A program made the position numbers and the translations under genes. A stretch of 64,000 nt of DNA from Neobacillus soli NBRC 102451 (GTDB taxonomy: Bacteria; Bacillota; Bacilli; Bacillales; Cytobacillaceae): the NCBI RefSeq assembly GCF_001591665.1, contig NZ_BCVI01000006.1, positions 1 to 64,000 of the forward strand, given 5' to 3'. Positions 35,549 through 44,600 of this stretch are shown piece by piece (the stretch's first letter is position 1; each line of letters begins with the position of its first letter). Under the pieces are notes generated by a model, which was not told the origin of the DNA, searched no databases, and saw only the letters and a program-made list of their open reading frames with translations.

Positions 35549-36091
35549 TTATTGGAAATTTTTCATCCAAGTCATAAAGTTTTCGATAACAGAATCTAAA
35601 AATTTCACCGTTCCTTCATCTGTTAAGTTACCTTCAGCATCAATTTTCGTATGTGCTGCACCTACATAAACTTCATTACCGATTAGTACCGGTGAGGCAA
35701 CGCCGCCAGCAAATAAAATATCACGTAAATGCATTTGTGCTTTAACCGTTCCTAAGTTGCCCATAGAAGCACCCATCACAATGGATGGTTTTCCAATCAT
35801 GACTTTATCTACACGTGATAACCAGTCAATTACGTTTACTAAAACGCCTGGAACCGTACCGTTATATTCAGGTGTTAGCCATAAAACAGCGTCAGCTGCT
35901 TTTACGTTTGCTTTAAAATCAACAACTGCTTGTGGTGGATCATTTTCGGTATCTTGATTGTACATTGGGATATCATTCAATGTTAAAATTTCCAGATCAA
36001 ATTTGTTAATATAACGAGATTTTATGTATTCGGCTAATTTTTTGTTTAAAGAATCTTTCCGAATACTACCGACAATTGCTACTACTTTCAT
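35549..36091 (-). CDS. NADPH-dependent FMN reductase (azoreductase-like)
   Basis: 180 residues, flavodoxin-like fold. FMN phosphate loop VGSIRKDSLNKKLAE at the N-terminus, TPEYNGTVPGVLVNVIDWLSR (isoalloxazine contact region) in the middle. CGGAGG eight bases before ATG 36091 sets the start; the longer frame is spurious. Reduces FMN, quinones or azo compounds with NADPH. A perfect ATAGTAT-CAA-ATACTAT palindrome lies about 180 bp upstream and the HxlR regulator is next to it. This arrangement resembles YodB control of an FMN reductase in B. subtilis. Confidence 0.9.
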   Translation of the reverse strand: MKVVAIVGSIRKDSLNKKLAEYIKSRYINKFDLEILTLNDIPMYNQDTENDPPQAVVDFKANVKAADAVLWLTPEYNGTVPGVLVNVIDWLSRVDKVMIGKPSIVMGASMGNLGTVKAQMHLRDILFAGGVASPVLIGNEVYVGAAHTKIDAEGNLTDEGTVKFLDSVIENFMTWMKNFQ

Positions 36092-36269
36092 TTTGAGACC
36101 TCCGATGTTTGTATGACAGTTGATTATGTTTAATGAGCTATTCTTTGATTTTGGTGTGAATGGACGTCTGCATGATATGTTGTACAAAAATACAAATGCC
36201 TATCCTCCATTTATCATTTTTATTATAATCATAATTTTGGGGGATTAAAAGTAGCCACTTTAAAGTAAC

Positions 36270-36286
36270 ATAGTATCAAATACTAT
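36270..36286. promoter_or_regulatory. Candidate HxlR/YodB-type operator
   Basis: Perfect inverted repeat ATAGTAT-CAA-ATACTAT, upstream of the FMN reductase on the minus strand. Known YodB-family boxes have the form TACTAT-N-ATAGTA. Confidence 0.55.
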
Positions 36287-36367
36287 ACTAATGTAATTTC
36301 ACAATAAACAGCCGTTGTTCCTTATGAATGGCTTCCTATAGGGAAAATGCTGATATTGTAGACATCG

Positions 36368-36724
36368 TCAGCTTGGTTGATGAGATTGTTGCTGGGCTTT
36401 TTTCATTTTATGTATTGTATGTGCTGTTCCCCATTCATGCATTGCGATTAAAATGGGTTCTAAAGTCTTTCCGTATTCAGTAATCGAATACTCTACTTTT
36501 GGTGGCACTTGTGGATATACTTTCCGTGTAATAATATCCTCTTCCTCTAACTCACGAAGTTGGTTTGTTAACATTTTTTGCGTTATTCCTGGCACTCTTC
36601 GTTTTAGATCACTAAACCTTTTCGTGCCTTCCTGTAACAAGACTAATAAAATAATGGGTTTCCATTTTCCTACTAATATATTTAGAGCATCCTCTACACG
36701 ACATAATTCAGGTTGTTTGTCCAT
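36368..36724 (-). CDS. HxlR-family (DUF24) transcriptional regulator
   Basis: 118-residue winged-helix regulator. CRVEDALNILVGKWKPII at the N-terminus carries the conserved Cys (about residue 7) that in YodB/CatR/HypR senses quinones, diamide or oxidants. RRVPGITQKMLTNQLRELEE is the recognition helix, and EYSITEYGKTLEPIL the wing. GGAGG eight bases before ATG 36724. It is divergent from the monooxygenase/FMN-reductase operon and co-oriented with the other FMN reductase, with inverted repeats in both upstream regions, so it probably represses both units until electrophile stress. Confidence 0.92.
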   Translation of the reverse strand: MDKQPELCRVEDALNILVGKWKPIILLVLLQEGTKRFSDLKRRVPGITQKMLTNQLRELEEEDIITRKVYPQVPPKVEYSITEYGKTLEPILIAMHEWGTAHTIHKMKKAQQQSHQPS

Positions 36725-36740
36725 ATTTCTTTCCTCCAAT

Positions 36741-36766
36741 AGTATCATTATGTATACTATGATACT
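36741..36766. promoter_or_regulatory. Second HxlR-type inverted repeat, between the divergent genes
   Basis: AGTATCAT ... ATGATACT, eight-base arms with a ten-base centre, in the HxlR/monooxygenase intergenic space. Shares AGTAT/ATACT half-sites with the palindrome at 36270. Confidence 0.5.
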
Positions 36767-36866
36767 TCAAAGTGCGTACTTCCACAAATTATTATTACGA
36801 GTCATAATAACATTATAAACAAAAAAAGAAAAGGATCTTAGATACAATGGGAAGGTTGGATTGAAA

Positions 36867-37925
36867 ATGGAAAAATATCGGATTGATCAAAGCAAGGGTC
36901 TGGAATTTGGACTTTATACACTAGGGGATCATATCCCAAATCCGCTTACAGGAGAACGTATTTCTGCAGAACAACGTATTCATGAAATTATTGATTTAGC
37001 GAAGCTAGCGGAGCAAGCAGGGATTGACTTTTTTAGTGTTGGGGAAAGTCATCAGGAGTATTTTGCAACGCAGGCACATTCTGTTGTCTTAGCAGCAATT
37101 GCTCAGGCCACAAATAAAATTAAAATCGCGAGCTCTTCAACGATTATTAGCACGTCGGATCCGGTTCGTGTGTACGAGGATTTTGCAACGATTGATTTGA
37201 TTTCGAAGGGCCGTACGGAGATTATTGCTGGTCGTGCATCAAGAATTGGGCTTTTTGATTTATTAGGCTATAACGTTCGTGATTATGAAGAGTTATTTGA
37301 AGAAAAGTTCGAGCTGCTATTGAAGATTAATGAACAGGAAGTTGTCAATTGGAGTGGGCAATTCCGCGCTCCATTAAACAATGCGAGGGTAATTCCTCGT
37401 CCGCAAAACGGCTCGATGCCGATTTGGCGTGCAGTTGGTGGACCACCTGCTAGTGCGATTAAGGCGGGTTTGGCAGGTGTTCCGATGTTTCTGGCTACAT
37501 TAGGCGGTCCTGCTACTAGCTTTAAGCTGTCTATTGATGCATACCGTGAGTCTGCAAAACGTAGCGGCTTTGATCCATCCGAACTGCCAATTTCAACTGC
37601 CGGCTTCTTTTATGCAGCTGAAACGACACAACAGGCACAAAGAGAGGTATATCCTCACGTTAACCAAGGAATGCAGCTCATTAACGGACGAGGCTATCCG
37701 AAGCAGCACTTTGCACAGAGTGCGGACACAAGAGATGTAATGAATGTCGGTAGTCCCCAGCAAATAATTGAAAAAATCCTCTATCAACATGAGCTGTTTG
37801 GCCATCAACGGTATATCGCCCAAATGGATTTTGGTGGTGTGCCATTTGAAAAACTAGCGAAGAATATTGAGCTAATCGGTACAGAAATTTTACCAGCAAT
37901 TAAAAAATATACAGCAAAGAAATAG
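36867..37925 (+). CDS. LLM-class (luciferase-like) flavin-dependent monooxygenase
   Basis: About 352 residues, single TIM barrel. Segments EFGLYTLGDHIPNP, AGIDFFSVGESHQEYF, SSSTIISTSDPVRVYEDFAT and IIAGRASRIGLFDLLGY are typical of group A luciferase-like oxidoreductases that use reduced FMN supplied in trans. ATG 36867 is preferred, but TTG 36861 is better spaced from GGAAGG. The adjacent FMN reductase, 11 bp downstream, would supply FMNH2, making a two-component monooxygenase. The substrate is unknown; HxlR control hints at detoxification. Confidence 0.9.
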   Translation: MEKYRIDQSKGLEFGLYTLGDHIPNPLTGERISAEQRIHEIIDLAKLAEQAGIDFFSVGESHQEYFATQAHSVVLAAIAQATNKIKIASSSTIISTSDPVRVYEDFATIDLISKGRTEIIAGRASRIGLFDLLGYNVRDYEELFEEKFELLLKINEQEVVNWSGQFRAPLNNARVIPRPQNGSMPIWRAVGGPPASAIKAGLAGVPMFLATLGGPATSFKLSIDAYRESAKRSGFDPSELPISTAGFFYAAETTQQAQREVYPHVNQGMQLINGRGYPKQHFAQSADTRDVMNVGSPQQIIEKILYQHELFGHQRYIAQMDFGGVPFEKLAKNIELIGTEILPAIKKYTAKK

Positions 37926-37936
37926 GAGGTATCAAC

Positions 37937-38503
37937 ATGAAAATTGTCGGTATATCAGGTTCAATCGTGGGATCGAAAACACGAACTGCTATGAACTATA
38001 CATTAAAATCAGTCAATGAGAAATATCCAGCCGCGGAAGTGACATTAATAGACTTAGCTGAATATGACGTTCAATTTAGTGATGGACGTAGCTACTTGGA
38101 GTATGAAGGTGATACAGGATTTGTGACAAAAACAATTATGGAAGCTGATGCTATTATCATTGGTACTCCTATTTTTCAGGCTTCCATTCCAGCGACGTTA
38201 AAAAACATTTTTGATTTACTACCGGTGAATGCTTTCCGTGATAAAGTCGTGAGTATGCTTGTCACAGCTGGAACACCCAAGCACTACTTAATTGTTGAAC
38301 AGCAGTTAAAGCCGATTTTAGCTTATATGAAAGCACAAATCGTTCAAACGTACGTATTTATCGAAGAAAAGGACTTTCATCGTAAAGAAATTGTGAATGA
38401 TGATGTGTTCTTCCGAATTGAACGTTTAGTGGAAGATAGCATTCTGCTAACAGAAACGTATACAAAAATTCGGAAAGAAAAAGAAGCGAAATATGATTTT
38501 TAA
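37937..38503 (+). CDS. NADPH-dependent FMN reductase, partner of the monooxygenase
   Basis: 188 residues with flavodoxin-like fold: VGISGSIVGSKTRTAMNYTL at the FMN phosphate site and IIIGTPIFQASIPATLKNIF in the middle. AGGAGGT precedes ATG 37937 and the gene follows the monooxygenase by 11 bp. It most likely delivers FMNH2 to it. It belongs to the SsuE/MsuE-like group by size and context. A second, distinct FMN reductase lies at 35.5 kb on the other side of the regulator. Confidence 0.9.
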   Translation: MKIVGISGSIVGSKTRTAMNYTLKSVNEKYPAAEVTLIDLAEYDVQFSDGRSYLEYEGDTGFVTKTIMEADAIIIGTPIFQASIPATLKNIFDLLPVNAFRDKVVSMLVTAGTPKHYLIVEQQLKPILAYMKAQIVQTYVFIEEKDFHRKEIVNDDVFFRIERLVEDSILLTETYTKIRKEKEAKYDF

Positions 38504-38559
38504 GTAAGCGTGAAATAGTCCCCATTTTCTTAATAAGACGGGGACTATTTTACGCTTAC
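38504..38559. terminator. Large inverted repeat after the monooxygenase operon
   Basis: GTAAGCGTgAAATAGTCCCC ... GGGGACTATTTtACGCTTAC, 20-base arms with one mismatch pair and a 16-base loop. Begins one base after the FMN reductase stop. Likely terminates transcription although no T-run follows. Confidence 0.65.
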
Positions 38560-38672
38560 TCGAATTTAAGGGTAGGAATTTTAAAAGAAACACCGAATTT
38601 AATATTACTCAAGGGATTCATCTATTACAAAATCTTTTTCAAATAACGATTACGAAGGGAGAACAGGATCAA

Positions 38673-39533
38673 TTGAAACTAGAAAATAGCATTCAGTATT
38701 ACTGTTGTACAGAAGTAGAGGATCGTTTTATTTACCAAGCCTTTCATACGGGCTTTTCTGATTATATTATTAAAATGTATATTTCTGAGGGTGTATTCCT
38801 GAAGCGGTTCTTTGGTCCGGAAGGAAATAGGAGAGAGAACTCCTTTATTGCCTTTGATCAGGACGAACCGGTGGGTGTTATTTTAGGTGGGATGAAGATG
38901 TATGAAGGTATCCAAACGATGAGATGCGGAACATTAGCGGTTCATCCAGATTACAGAGGAAAGGGGATCAGCCAGAGATTGTTTGAACTTCACAAAGAAG
39001 AGGCAGTGAAACACGGCTGTAAGCAGTTATTTCTTGAAGTAATTGTCGGCAATGATCAGGCGGTTCGTTTTTATGAAAAGATTGGATATGAGAAAATTTA
39101 TGATCTTGTCTACTATACCCTTGAAGATTTATCACTCTTGGAAAACCCTTGCTCAGAGTTCTTTATTAATCGAATCTATTTTGAAGAGTTCAAGAAAGCA
39201 AGTGGAAAATGGGAATATCATATTAATTGGCAGAATGATCACGACTATATCGAAAAAACTAGTAATACCAATTTTTATATTGCCATGATGCAAGACCGCT
39301 TGGCAGGATGTTTAGCAATTTCAGAAGCCGGAACCATTCATTTTTTAATGGTCGATAAGAAAGAAAGAGGGAAGGGAGTAGGTACAAAGCTATTGCAAAC
39401 AGCCGTTGAAGACCTCAATCTCTCCAGAATGTCGGCAGGTTTTCCCAATAACAGCCTTCTCGAGGGATTTTTAAAGAAGCAAGGTTTTAAAAAGGGAAAT
39501 CTGCAACAATTTGAGATGTACTTACACCTATAA
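38673..39533 (+). CDS. Tandem GNAT N-acetyltransferase
   Basis: 286 residues with two GNAT modules. The first (about 40-155) has CGTLAVHPDYRGKGISQRLF, the acetyl-CoA loop (R-x-x-G-x-G/A), and FYEKIGYEKIYDL. The second (about 205-286) has FLMVDKKERGKGVGTKLL and FLKKQGFKKG. Both acetyl-CoA loops appear intact, so both sites could bind cofactor. Start is TTG 38673 behind GAAGGGAGAA. The acetyl acceptor is unknown. Confidence 0.85.
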   Translation: MKLENSIQYYCCTEVEDRFIYQAFHTGFSDYIIKMYISEGVFLKRFFGPEGNRRENSFIAFDQDEPVGVILGGMKMYEGIQTMRCGTLAVHPDYRGKGISQRLFELHKEEAVKHGCKQLFLEVIVGNDQAVRFYEKIGYEKIYDLVYYTLEDLSLLENPCSEFFINRIYFEEFKKASGKWEYHINWQNDHDYIEKTSNTNFYIAMMQDRLAGCLAISEAGTIHFLMVDKKERGKGVGTKLLQTAVEDLNLSRMSAGFPNNSLLEGFLKKQGFKKGNLQQFEMYLHL

Positions 39534-39644
39534 CCATAAGAAATCTGATGGATCTGGGAAGGAAAAAGCCTACAGATGGGAACAGGGAGGTTAATAAGGA
39601 GAATTCCTGTTAGAAGGATTTTCACGGGTAGGCATTTTTTTTCC

Positions 39645-39809
39645 GTAAAACTACCAAGTTGGTTTAAAATTGAAACGCCAGTTGGAAATTACATTCCTTA
39701 CTGAGCGACAGTCATAAAAAAAGATGGAGAAGAAAAACTGTACTTTGTATTAGAAACAAAAGGAACCGATGTGGAAGCAGTCCTTCGTCTAGAAGAACAA
39801 GTCATTTAG
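39645..39809 (+). pseudogene. Type III restriction enzyme (Res) endonuclease-domain remnant
   Basis: VKLPSWFKIETPVGNYIPY, then DGEEKLYFVLETKG: this is the PD-(D/E)xK nuclease domain near the C-terminus of type III Res subunits, where homologues read GNYNPDWA. The Trp codon is TGA here (nonsense), and Asn-Pro-Asp has become Ile-Pro-Tyr, losing a catalytic Asp. Only about 54 codons remain. No methylase is present nearby. Confidence 0.7.
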
Positions 39810-39828
39810 GTGAGGAAGCTGATATTTA

Positions 39829-39878
39829 GTGCCTGACCCCCAGTGGAGTAAAGTGTTACTTCAATGGGGGTCAGGCAC
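39829..39878. repeat. Dispersed palindromic element, GTGCCTGACCCCC type
   Basis: Perfect 14-bp arms GTGCCTGACCCCCA / TGGGGGTCAGGCAC with AGTAAAGTGTTAC-type loop. A related copy is at 56663-56714. Confidence 0.8.
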
Positions 39879-39899
39879 CGAGATTCGATTGCTCTTCTT

Positions 39900-40062
39900 T
39901 TATGATTTTAATGTAATTTTGATCAGCTTCGTAGGATTCTCCACTCCGACAACTGCTGGCAACCCATATTCACAAGCGATAACTGCTTCGTGGGGTCATT
40001 AGTCCAGCAACTTCGGTGACTACTAGGCCTTTTATGGATACCTCCAATTCTTTCCCTCTCTT
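39900..40062 (-). pseudogene. PEP-synthase-type swivelling-domain remnant
   Basis: On the minus strand, KGLVVTEVAGLMT is followed in the next frame by VIACEYGLPAVVGVEN and PTKLIKITLKS then stop. This is the phosphohistidine domain end of phosphoenolpyruvate synthase-like enzymes (normally GGLMTHGAVIAREYGLPAV). One extra C in ACCCC breaks the frame at the catalytic His. About 54 codons remain. Confidence 0.7.
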
Positions 40063-40179
40063 ATCATAAAATAAAAACAAAATATTTAAATATAAATATA
40101 AATGTTTACAGCAAATTTTAGTTAATAAACATTATTTACAGGTCTTCTATTAAATCAAAACACGAGATTAAACGAGAAT

Positions 40180-40345
40180 TTTTCACAGAGGAATGGGCCT
40201 ATAACTTGTATTTAGTAGACCGTAAGTCGGAAATGATTAGTGGGGGATTTACTATTTATCCCCGTGAAGTGGAATAGGTTCTATACAAACATTCCCCAGT
40301 GATGGAGACTGCGGTGGTTGGCGTCCCAGGTTCACTTTATTTTAA
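40180..40345 (+). pseudogene. Acyl-CoA ligase C-terminal remnant
   Basis: LYLVDRKSEMISGGFTIYP, REVE, stop (TAG), VLYKHSPVMETAVVGVPGS. This is the hinge and C-terminal domain of an AMP-forming acyl-CoA ligase (normally DRKKEMIISGGFNIYPREVE). An in-frame TAG replaces a Glu codon and one Ile is missing. Complements in type the N-terminal remnant at 3.2 kb. Confidence 0.8.
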
Positions 40346-40428
40346 CAAAATGTTGCTATAGAGAATCTCCTTAATCTAAAAATAGAATATTGCTTCAAAC
40401 TGATATACTTATTAGTGAGGTGAGGAAA

Positions 40429-41331
40429 ATGAATATTGAAATTTGGAATCCTTATGAAAAAAATTTGAAACAAAAACGGTGGCCAAAAGATACCATAGCG
40501 GCGGGTCGTCGTCATACCGTTGGTCTTAAATCGGACGGAACGGTGACGGCTGTGGGTGATAATAAATATGGCCAATGTGATGTAAGCAGTTGGCGCGATA
40601 TTTTGTCGGTCGCGGCGGGTAATGTTCATATGGCGACGAACACGGGTAATGCTCATACAATCGGTCTTAAATCGGACGGAACGGTGGCGGCTGTGGGGTG
40701 GAATAAGCATGACCAATGCGATGTAAACGACTGGCGCGATATTGTAGCGGTTGCGGCGGGTTGGCGTCGTACCATTGGGCTTAAATCGGTAGGCACGGTG
40801 GTAGCTGTGGGCCGAAATAATGAAGGTGAATGCAATGTAAGCGGCTGGCATGATATGGTGGCAGTCGCGGCGGGCGACTGGCATACCATTGGTCTTAAAT
40901 TGGACGGAACGGTGATGGCTATGGGTAATAATCGGTATCGCCAATGCAATGTAAGCGACTGGCGCGACATAGTGGCGGCAGCGGCGGGTTACCTTCATAC
41001 CGTCGGTCTTAAATTGGACGGAACGGTGATGGCTGTGGGTTTGAATAAACATGACCAATGCGATGTAAGCGGCTGGCGAGGTATTGTGTCGGTCGCGGTG
41101 GGTAGTAATCATACCATCGGCCTTAAATCGGACGGTACTGTTACGGCTATAGGCTGGAATGAGTATGGTCAATGTAATGTAAGTGACTGGTGCGATATTG
41201 TGGCGATTGCGGCGGGGTGTGCCCATACCGTCGGGCTTAAATCGGACGGAACGGTGGTGGCTGTGGGTGATAATGAATATGGCCAATGCGATGTAAACGG
41301 CTGGCGCGGCATCCAACTGCCCGACAATTAG
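40429..41331 (+). CDS. RCC1-repeat (seven-bladed propeller) protein
   Basis: 300 residues, almost entirely seven repeats of about 38 residues with consensus AAGxxHTIGLKSDGTV then AVGxNxYGQCDVSGWRD. These are RCC1/regulator-of-chromosome-condensation type repeats, and seven copies would close one beta-propeller. Repeat 2 carries a nine-residue insertion (MATNTGNAH). There is no signal peptide or membrane helix, so a cytosolic binding role is likely. GTGAGG lies before ATG 40429. DNA of the repeats is GC-richer than its neighbours, suggesting acquisition. The function is unknown. It sits 321 bp upstream of the helicase/nuclease pair in the same direction. Confidence 0.85.
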   Translation: MNIEIWNPYEKNLKQKRWPKDTIAAGRRHTVGLKSDGTVTAVGDNKYGQCDVSSWRDILSVAAGNVHMATNTGNAHTIGLKSDGTVAAVGWNKHDQCDVNDWRDIVAVAAGWRRTIGLKSVGTVVAVGRNNEGECNVSGWHDMVAVAAGDWHTIGLKLDGTVMAMGNNRYRQCNVSDWRDIVAAAAGYLHTVGLKLDGTVMAVGLNKHDQCDVSGWRGIVSVAVGSNHTIGLKSDGTVTAIGWNEYGQCNVSDWCDIVAIAAGCAHTVGLKSDGTVVAVGDNEYGQCDVNGWRGIQLPDN

Positions 41332-41446
41332 TCTTCTGGTATCCGTAAAAGTATGTTGAAAAGGGATCATAAAGACCCCCTCTTCCATTCGCTTGTTCAG
41401 GATTGAAATGTCTGCGCCGAGGAGGACATAATCAAAATAAAGGAGC

Positions 41447-41602
41447 GTTGATAAGAAGGGGAATAGACTCTATTATATTTGTAAGGCTTGTTCTCAGTGT
41501 GGGAGAGTGGCAGTTGGGGATCATGACTATTTTATGGATGATGTTGTTGAGTCAAAACGATTAATTCTTCTTTTTCAAAAAAGAATAACCGATAAAGGTT
41601 GA
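41447..41602 (+). other. Possible small zinc-ribbon frame without a normal start
   Basis: Between the RCC1 gene and the helicase, a 51-codon frame reads GNRLYYICKACSQCGRVAVG and DHDYFMDDVVESKRLI. The CX2CX2C cluster and a good AAAGGAG just upstream suggest a small protein, but the only start position in frame is GTT. It may be a decayed gene. The remaining part of 41332-41652 shows nothing else. Confidence 0.25.
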
Positions 41603-41652
41603 ATATATAATGGATAGTATTGGATATGTAACAGCTGAAAGAGGTCCTGTAA

Positions 41653-44600
41653 ATGAAAGATAAGTTAATACATATGAGGGATAAGCTCAATGATATTAGT
41701 CGACGTAATCGCTCCATACGATTATTGAAGCTTTATAATAAGTGGAACTTTGATTTAACAGAACTGGATACCATATCAAAGTTATCCAAGGAAAAAGTAA
41801 GCGCATCGATGGTAGAACAAATTGTTAATCAGTCCAAGAATGAAGTCATTCTTTTAAAACCAACTATTAATAATGAAGTTTCCATGAGTCTTTCCAGAAA
41901 ACTTACTGATTTATTTAGAAATATTAAAGGAATTGAAGACGAAACCGGGATTCATGATTTCTATCTTGGTTTTCCATTTTTATCAGGGACATTGTCAGAT
42001 GGAACGTTTTTTCAAGCGCCATTGTTTTTATATCCAATTAGACTTGAAAAAAATAATGTTAACGCACAAAAATGGGTAATCAAAATAGATGATGGTGGTG
42101 CTCAAATCAACCGGACTTTGTTTTTAGCTTTTAAAAAGTTAAACAACCAAACATTTTCAGAAGATTTTTTTGAACAAGCTGCGGAAATATCAACCAAGTA
42201 CAACTTTGAAGAATGGCTTTCGTTTTTAAAAAAGCATGAAATGAATGTAGCATTTACACCTCAAGGAATCACCAAACTGAAAGAATATAGAAAAGAAGAA
42301 GTGCCGGGGGTTGCCAATTTTACTTTATTAGAGCATGCGGTCATTGGTAATTTCCCTCAGGGTGGCTCTTCATTAGTTAAAGATTATGAGGAACTCATTG
42401 TCCTATCTGAGGAAAGTGATTTATCTTTAGCGGGTGAACTTATTGAGCCACAAGATATAGAAGTTGATACTGGAAGCGACCAGCTTGAAATAGAAAAGGC
42501 GAATCATCTTGATAATTTTGACATATTAAACCTATTACAAGCAGATGGCTCGCAAGAAGAAATTATCAAAGAAGCGCGTTATAAAAAAGGAATGGTTGTT
42601 CATGGACCGCCTGGAACAGGTAAGTCCCAAGTGATTGTTAATCTTATTACGGATGCGCTTCAACAAGAGAAAAAGGTACTCATTGTTTGTCAAAAGCGTG
42701 CAGCCTTAGACGTCGTTTACCAACGGCTTGATGGATTAGGGTTAAGCAATCACGTGGCACTTGTCCATGATGAAAAGAATGATCGAAAAAAACTTTATGC
42801 AAAAGTGGGAGCTGTTCTGGAGCAAAATAAAGTTTCCTTTGAAAATGCGATTAATCATTTGTCCTCCACTTCAAAAAAGTTATCTTCTCAAGAAGCGTTG
42901 TTGAACAGTATTGCTGATGCACTGTTTAATTACCAAGACTTTGGTTTAAGATTATATGATTTATATGGATTAGCTAAGCCAATTGGGGAGACCGATCAAA
43001 TAGTTGATTTGCTTGAGGTGCTGCCGGCCTTAAATAAAGATATTTTAGTGGATATATCTGAAAAAGTGTACACCTATGCGGAATGGTTTGATCGTTTTGG
43101 TGATGAAGATTTCCCATTAAAAGAGCGTAAAACATTCGCTAATTTTAATATGAAAGAAAAGCTTGAAGCAATTGAGCTATTGAACAATACGATTGATAAA
43201 GCGAAAAAAGCGGTTGAATATATTGACTCATTGGACCATGAAAAAATTACTCCGGGCTACACTTGGTTAATAGAAAGTAAACTTGATAAAATTTATCCTG
43301 ATTTAGAGGATGGTACTAAAAGAACCTTACAGGGAGTAAGGCTGTGGTGGTGGACTTCTTTTTCGGGTAAGAGCATTATTGAAGAATTGCTTGAGGGTGA
43401 AAAATTCAAAGGAACAAGTTCATCGGAATGGCTTAAGATTAAGAAATCTTTAGTTATTATGCATCTATTGGGTAAAATGACTAAAGAAATGGCTGAAGAA
43501 GTGGATAAATTAAAGAAATTTCTCAATGATTCTATGGTGAATAGTCTAAAAACAAGAATTTCAGAGGGAGATATTCCAATAAATGAATTAGATAAAATAG
43601 TGGAGTACATTCATCGCGATTTTGAAGAGGTTCAGCAAATGGATGTATTTTGGAATAACTGTTCTGATGTAGAGAAGAAAGTGATCCTTCTTCTTCAACA
43701 AAAAACAGCGAAGAATGAATTAACGCTTTCTGATTATTGGGTTGATTTATTTAAAAACTCAGCCTATGTTCAATGGATTGACCAATCGGAAAAAAGAAAT
43801 CCACAGGTCCAGAAAATTTCAACCAATGAATTTTCAAGAATTAGAGAATCTTTTGCCTCTCTTATTGAGGAAAAGAGAAAGGTTGGAACGCAGTTTTTAA
43901 TTCATAATCTCACAAAAAAAGTAGACTCTGTTCAAACCAACTATTCAAGGAATATCAGAGAATTGAAGCACCAAGTTGGGAAAAAGAAACAGGTTTGGCC
44001 GCTTCGGAGATTAGTAAACGAATTCGCGGGAAATGGTCTCGTAGATATAATGCCAGTTTGGTTGGCGTCACCAGAAATCGTTTCATCCATTTTTCCATTG
44101 CAAGAAGGATTATTTGATTTGGTTATTTTTGATGAAGCGTCCCAATGTACGGTGGAAAGTGGTATTCCGGCTGTATACCGAGCAAAACAAGTGATTATTG
44201 CTGGAGATGAAAAACAGCTTCCGCCATATAATCTGTTTCAATCCTCTTTTGTTAATGATGATGAAGACGAAGAAGAATATGATACAGACGAGTCCATTAG
44301 CTTGTTAAATTTAGCTAAGCGAAGGTTTTCTGAAAAGCTCCTTCAATGGCATTATCGTTCCAAATATGAAGAGTTAATCAATTATTCCAATCATGCATTT
44401 TATAACGGCCATGTACAAATAGCACCAAATGTTGTTCCGTTTAAAAACCCACCGGCGATTAAATGGAAAAAAGTAGATGGAAGATGGATTAATCAGTCAA
44501 ATGAAGTAGAAGCGATTGAGATCGTTAAAATACTTAAGGAAATATTAATAAATCAGCCGGGTAAAACGGTTGGGATTATCACCTTTAACTCAAAGCAGCA

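Noticed and set aside
40342..41388. 348-codon open frame on the minus strand opposite the RCC1-repeat gene
   Set aside because: It mirrors the repeat period of the plus-strand gene, lacks a ribosome site, and its His/Arg/Thr-rich product is an antisense artefact of the repeated DNA.
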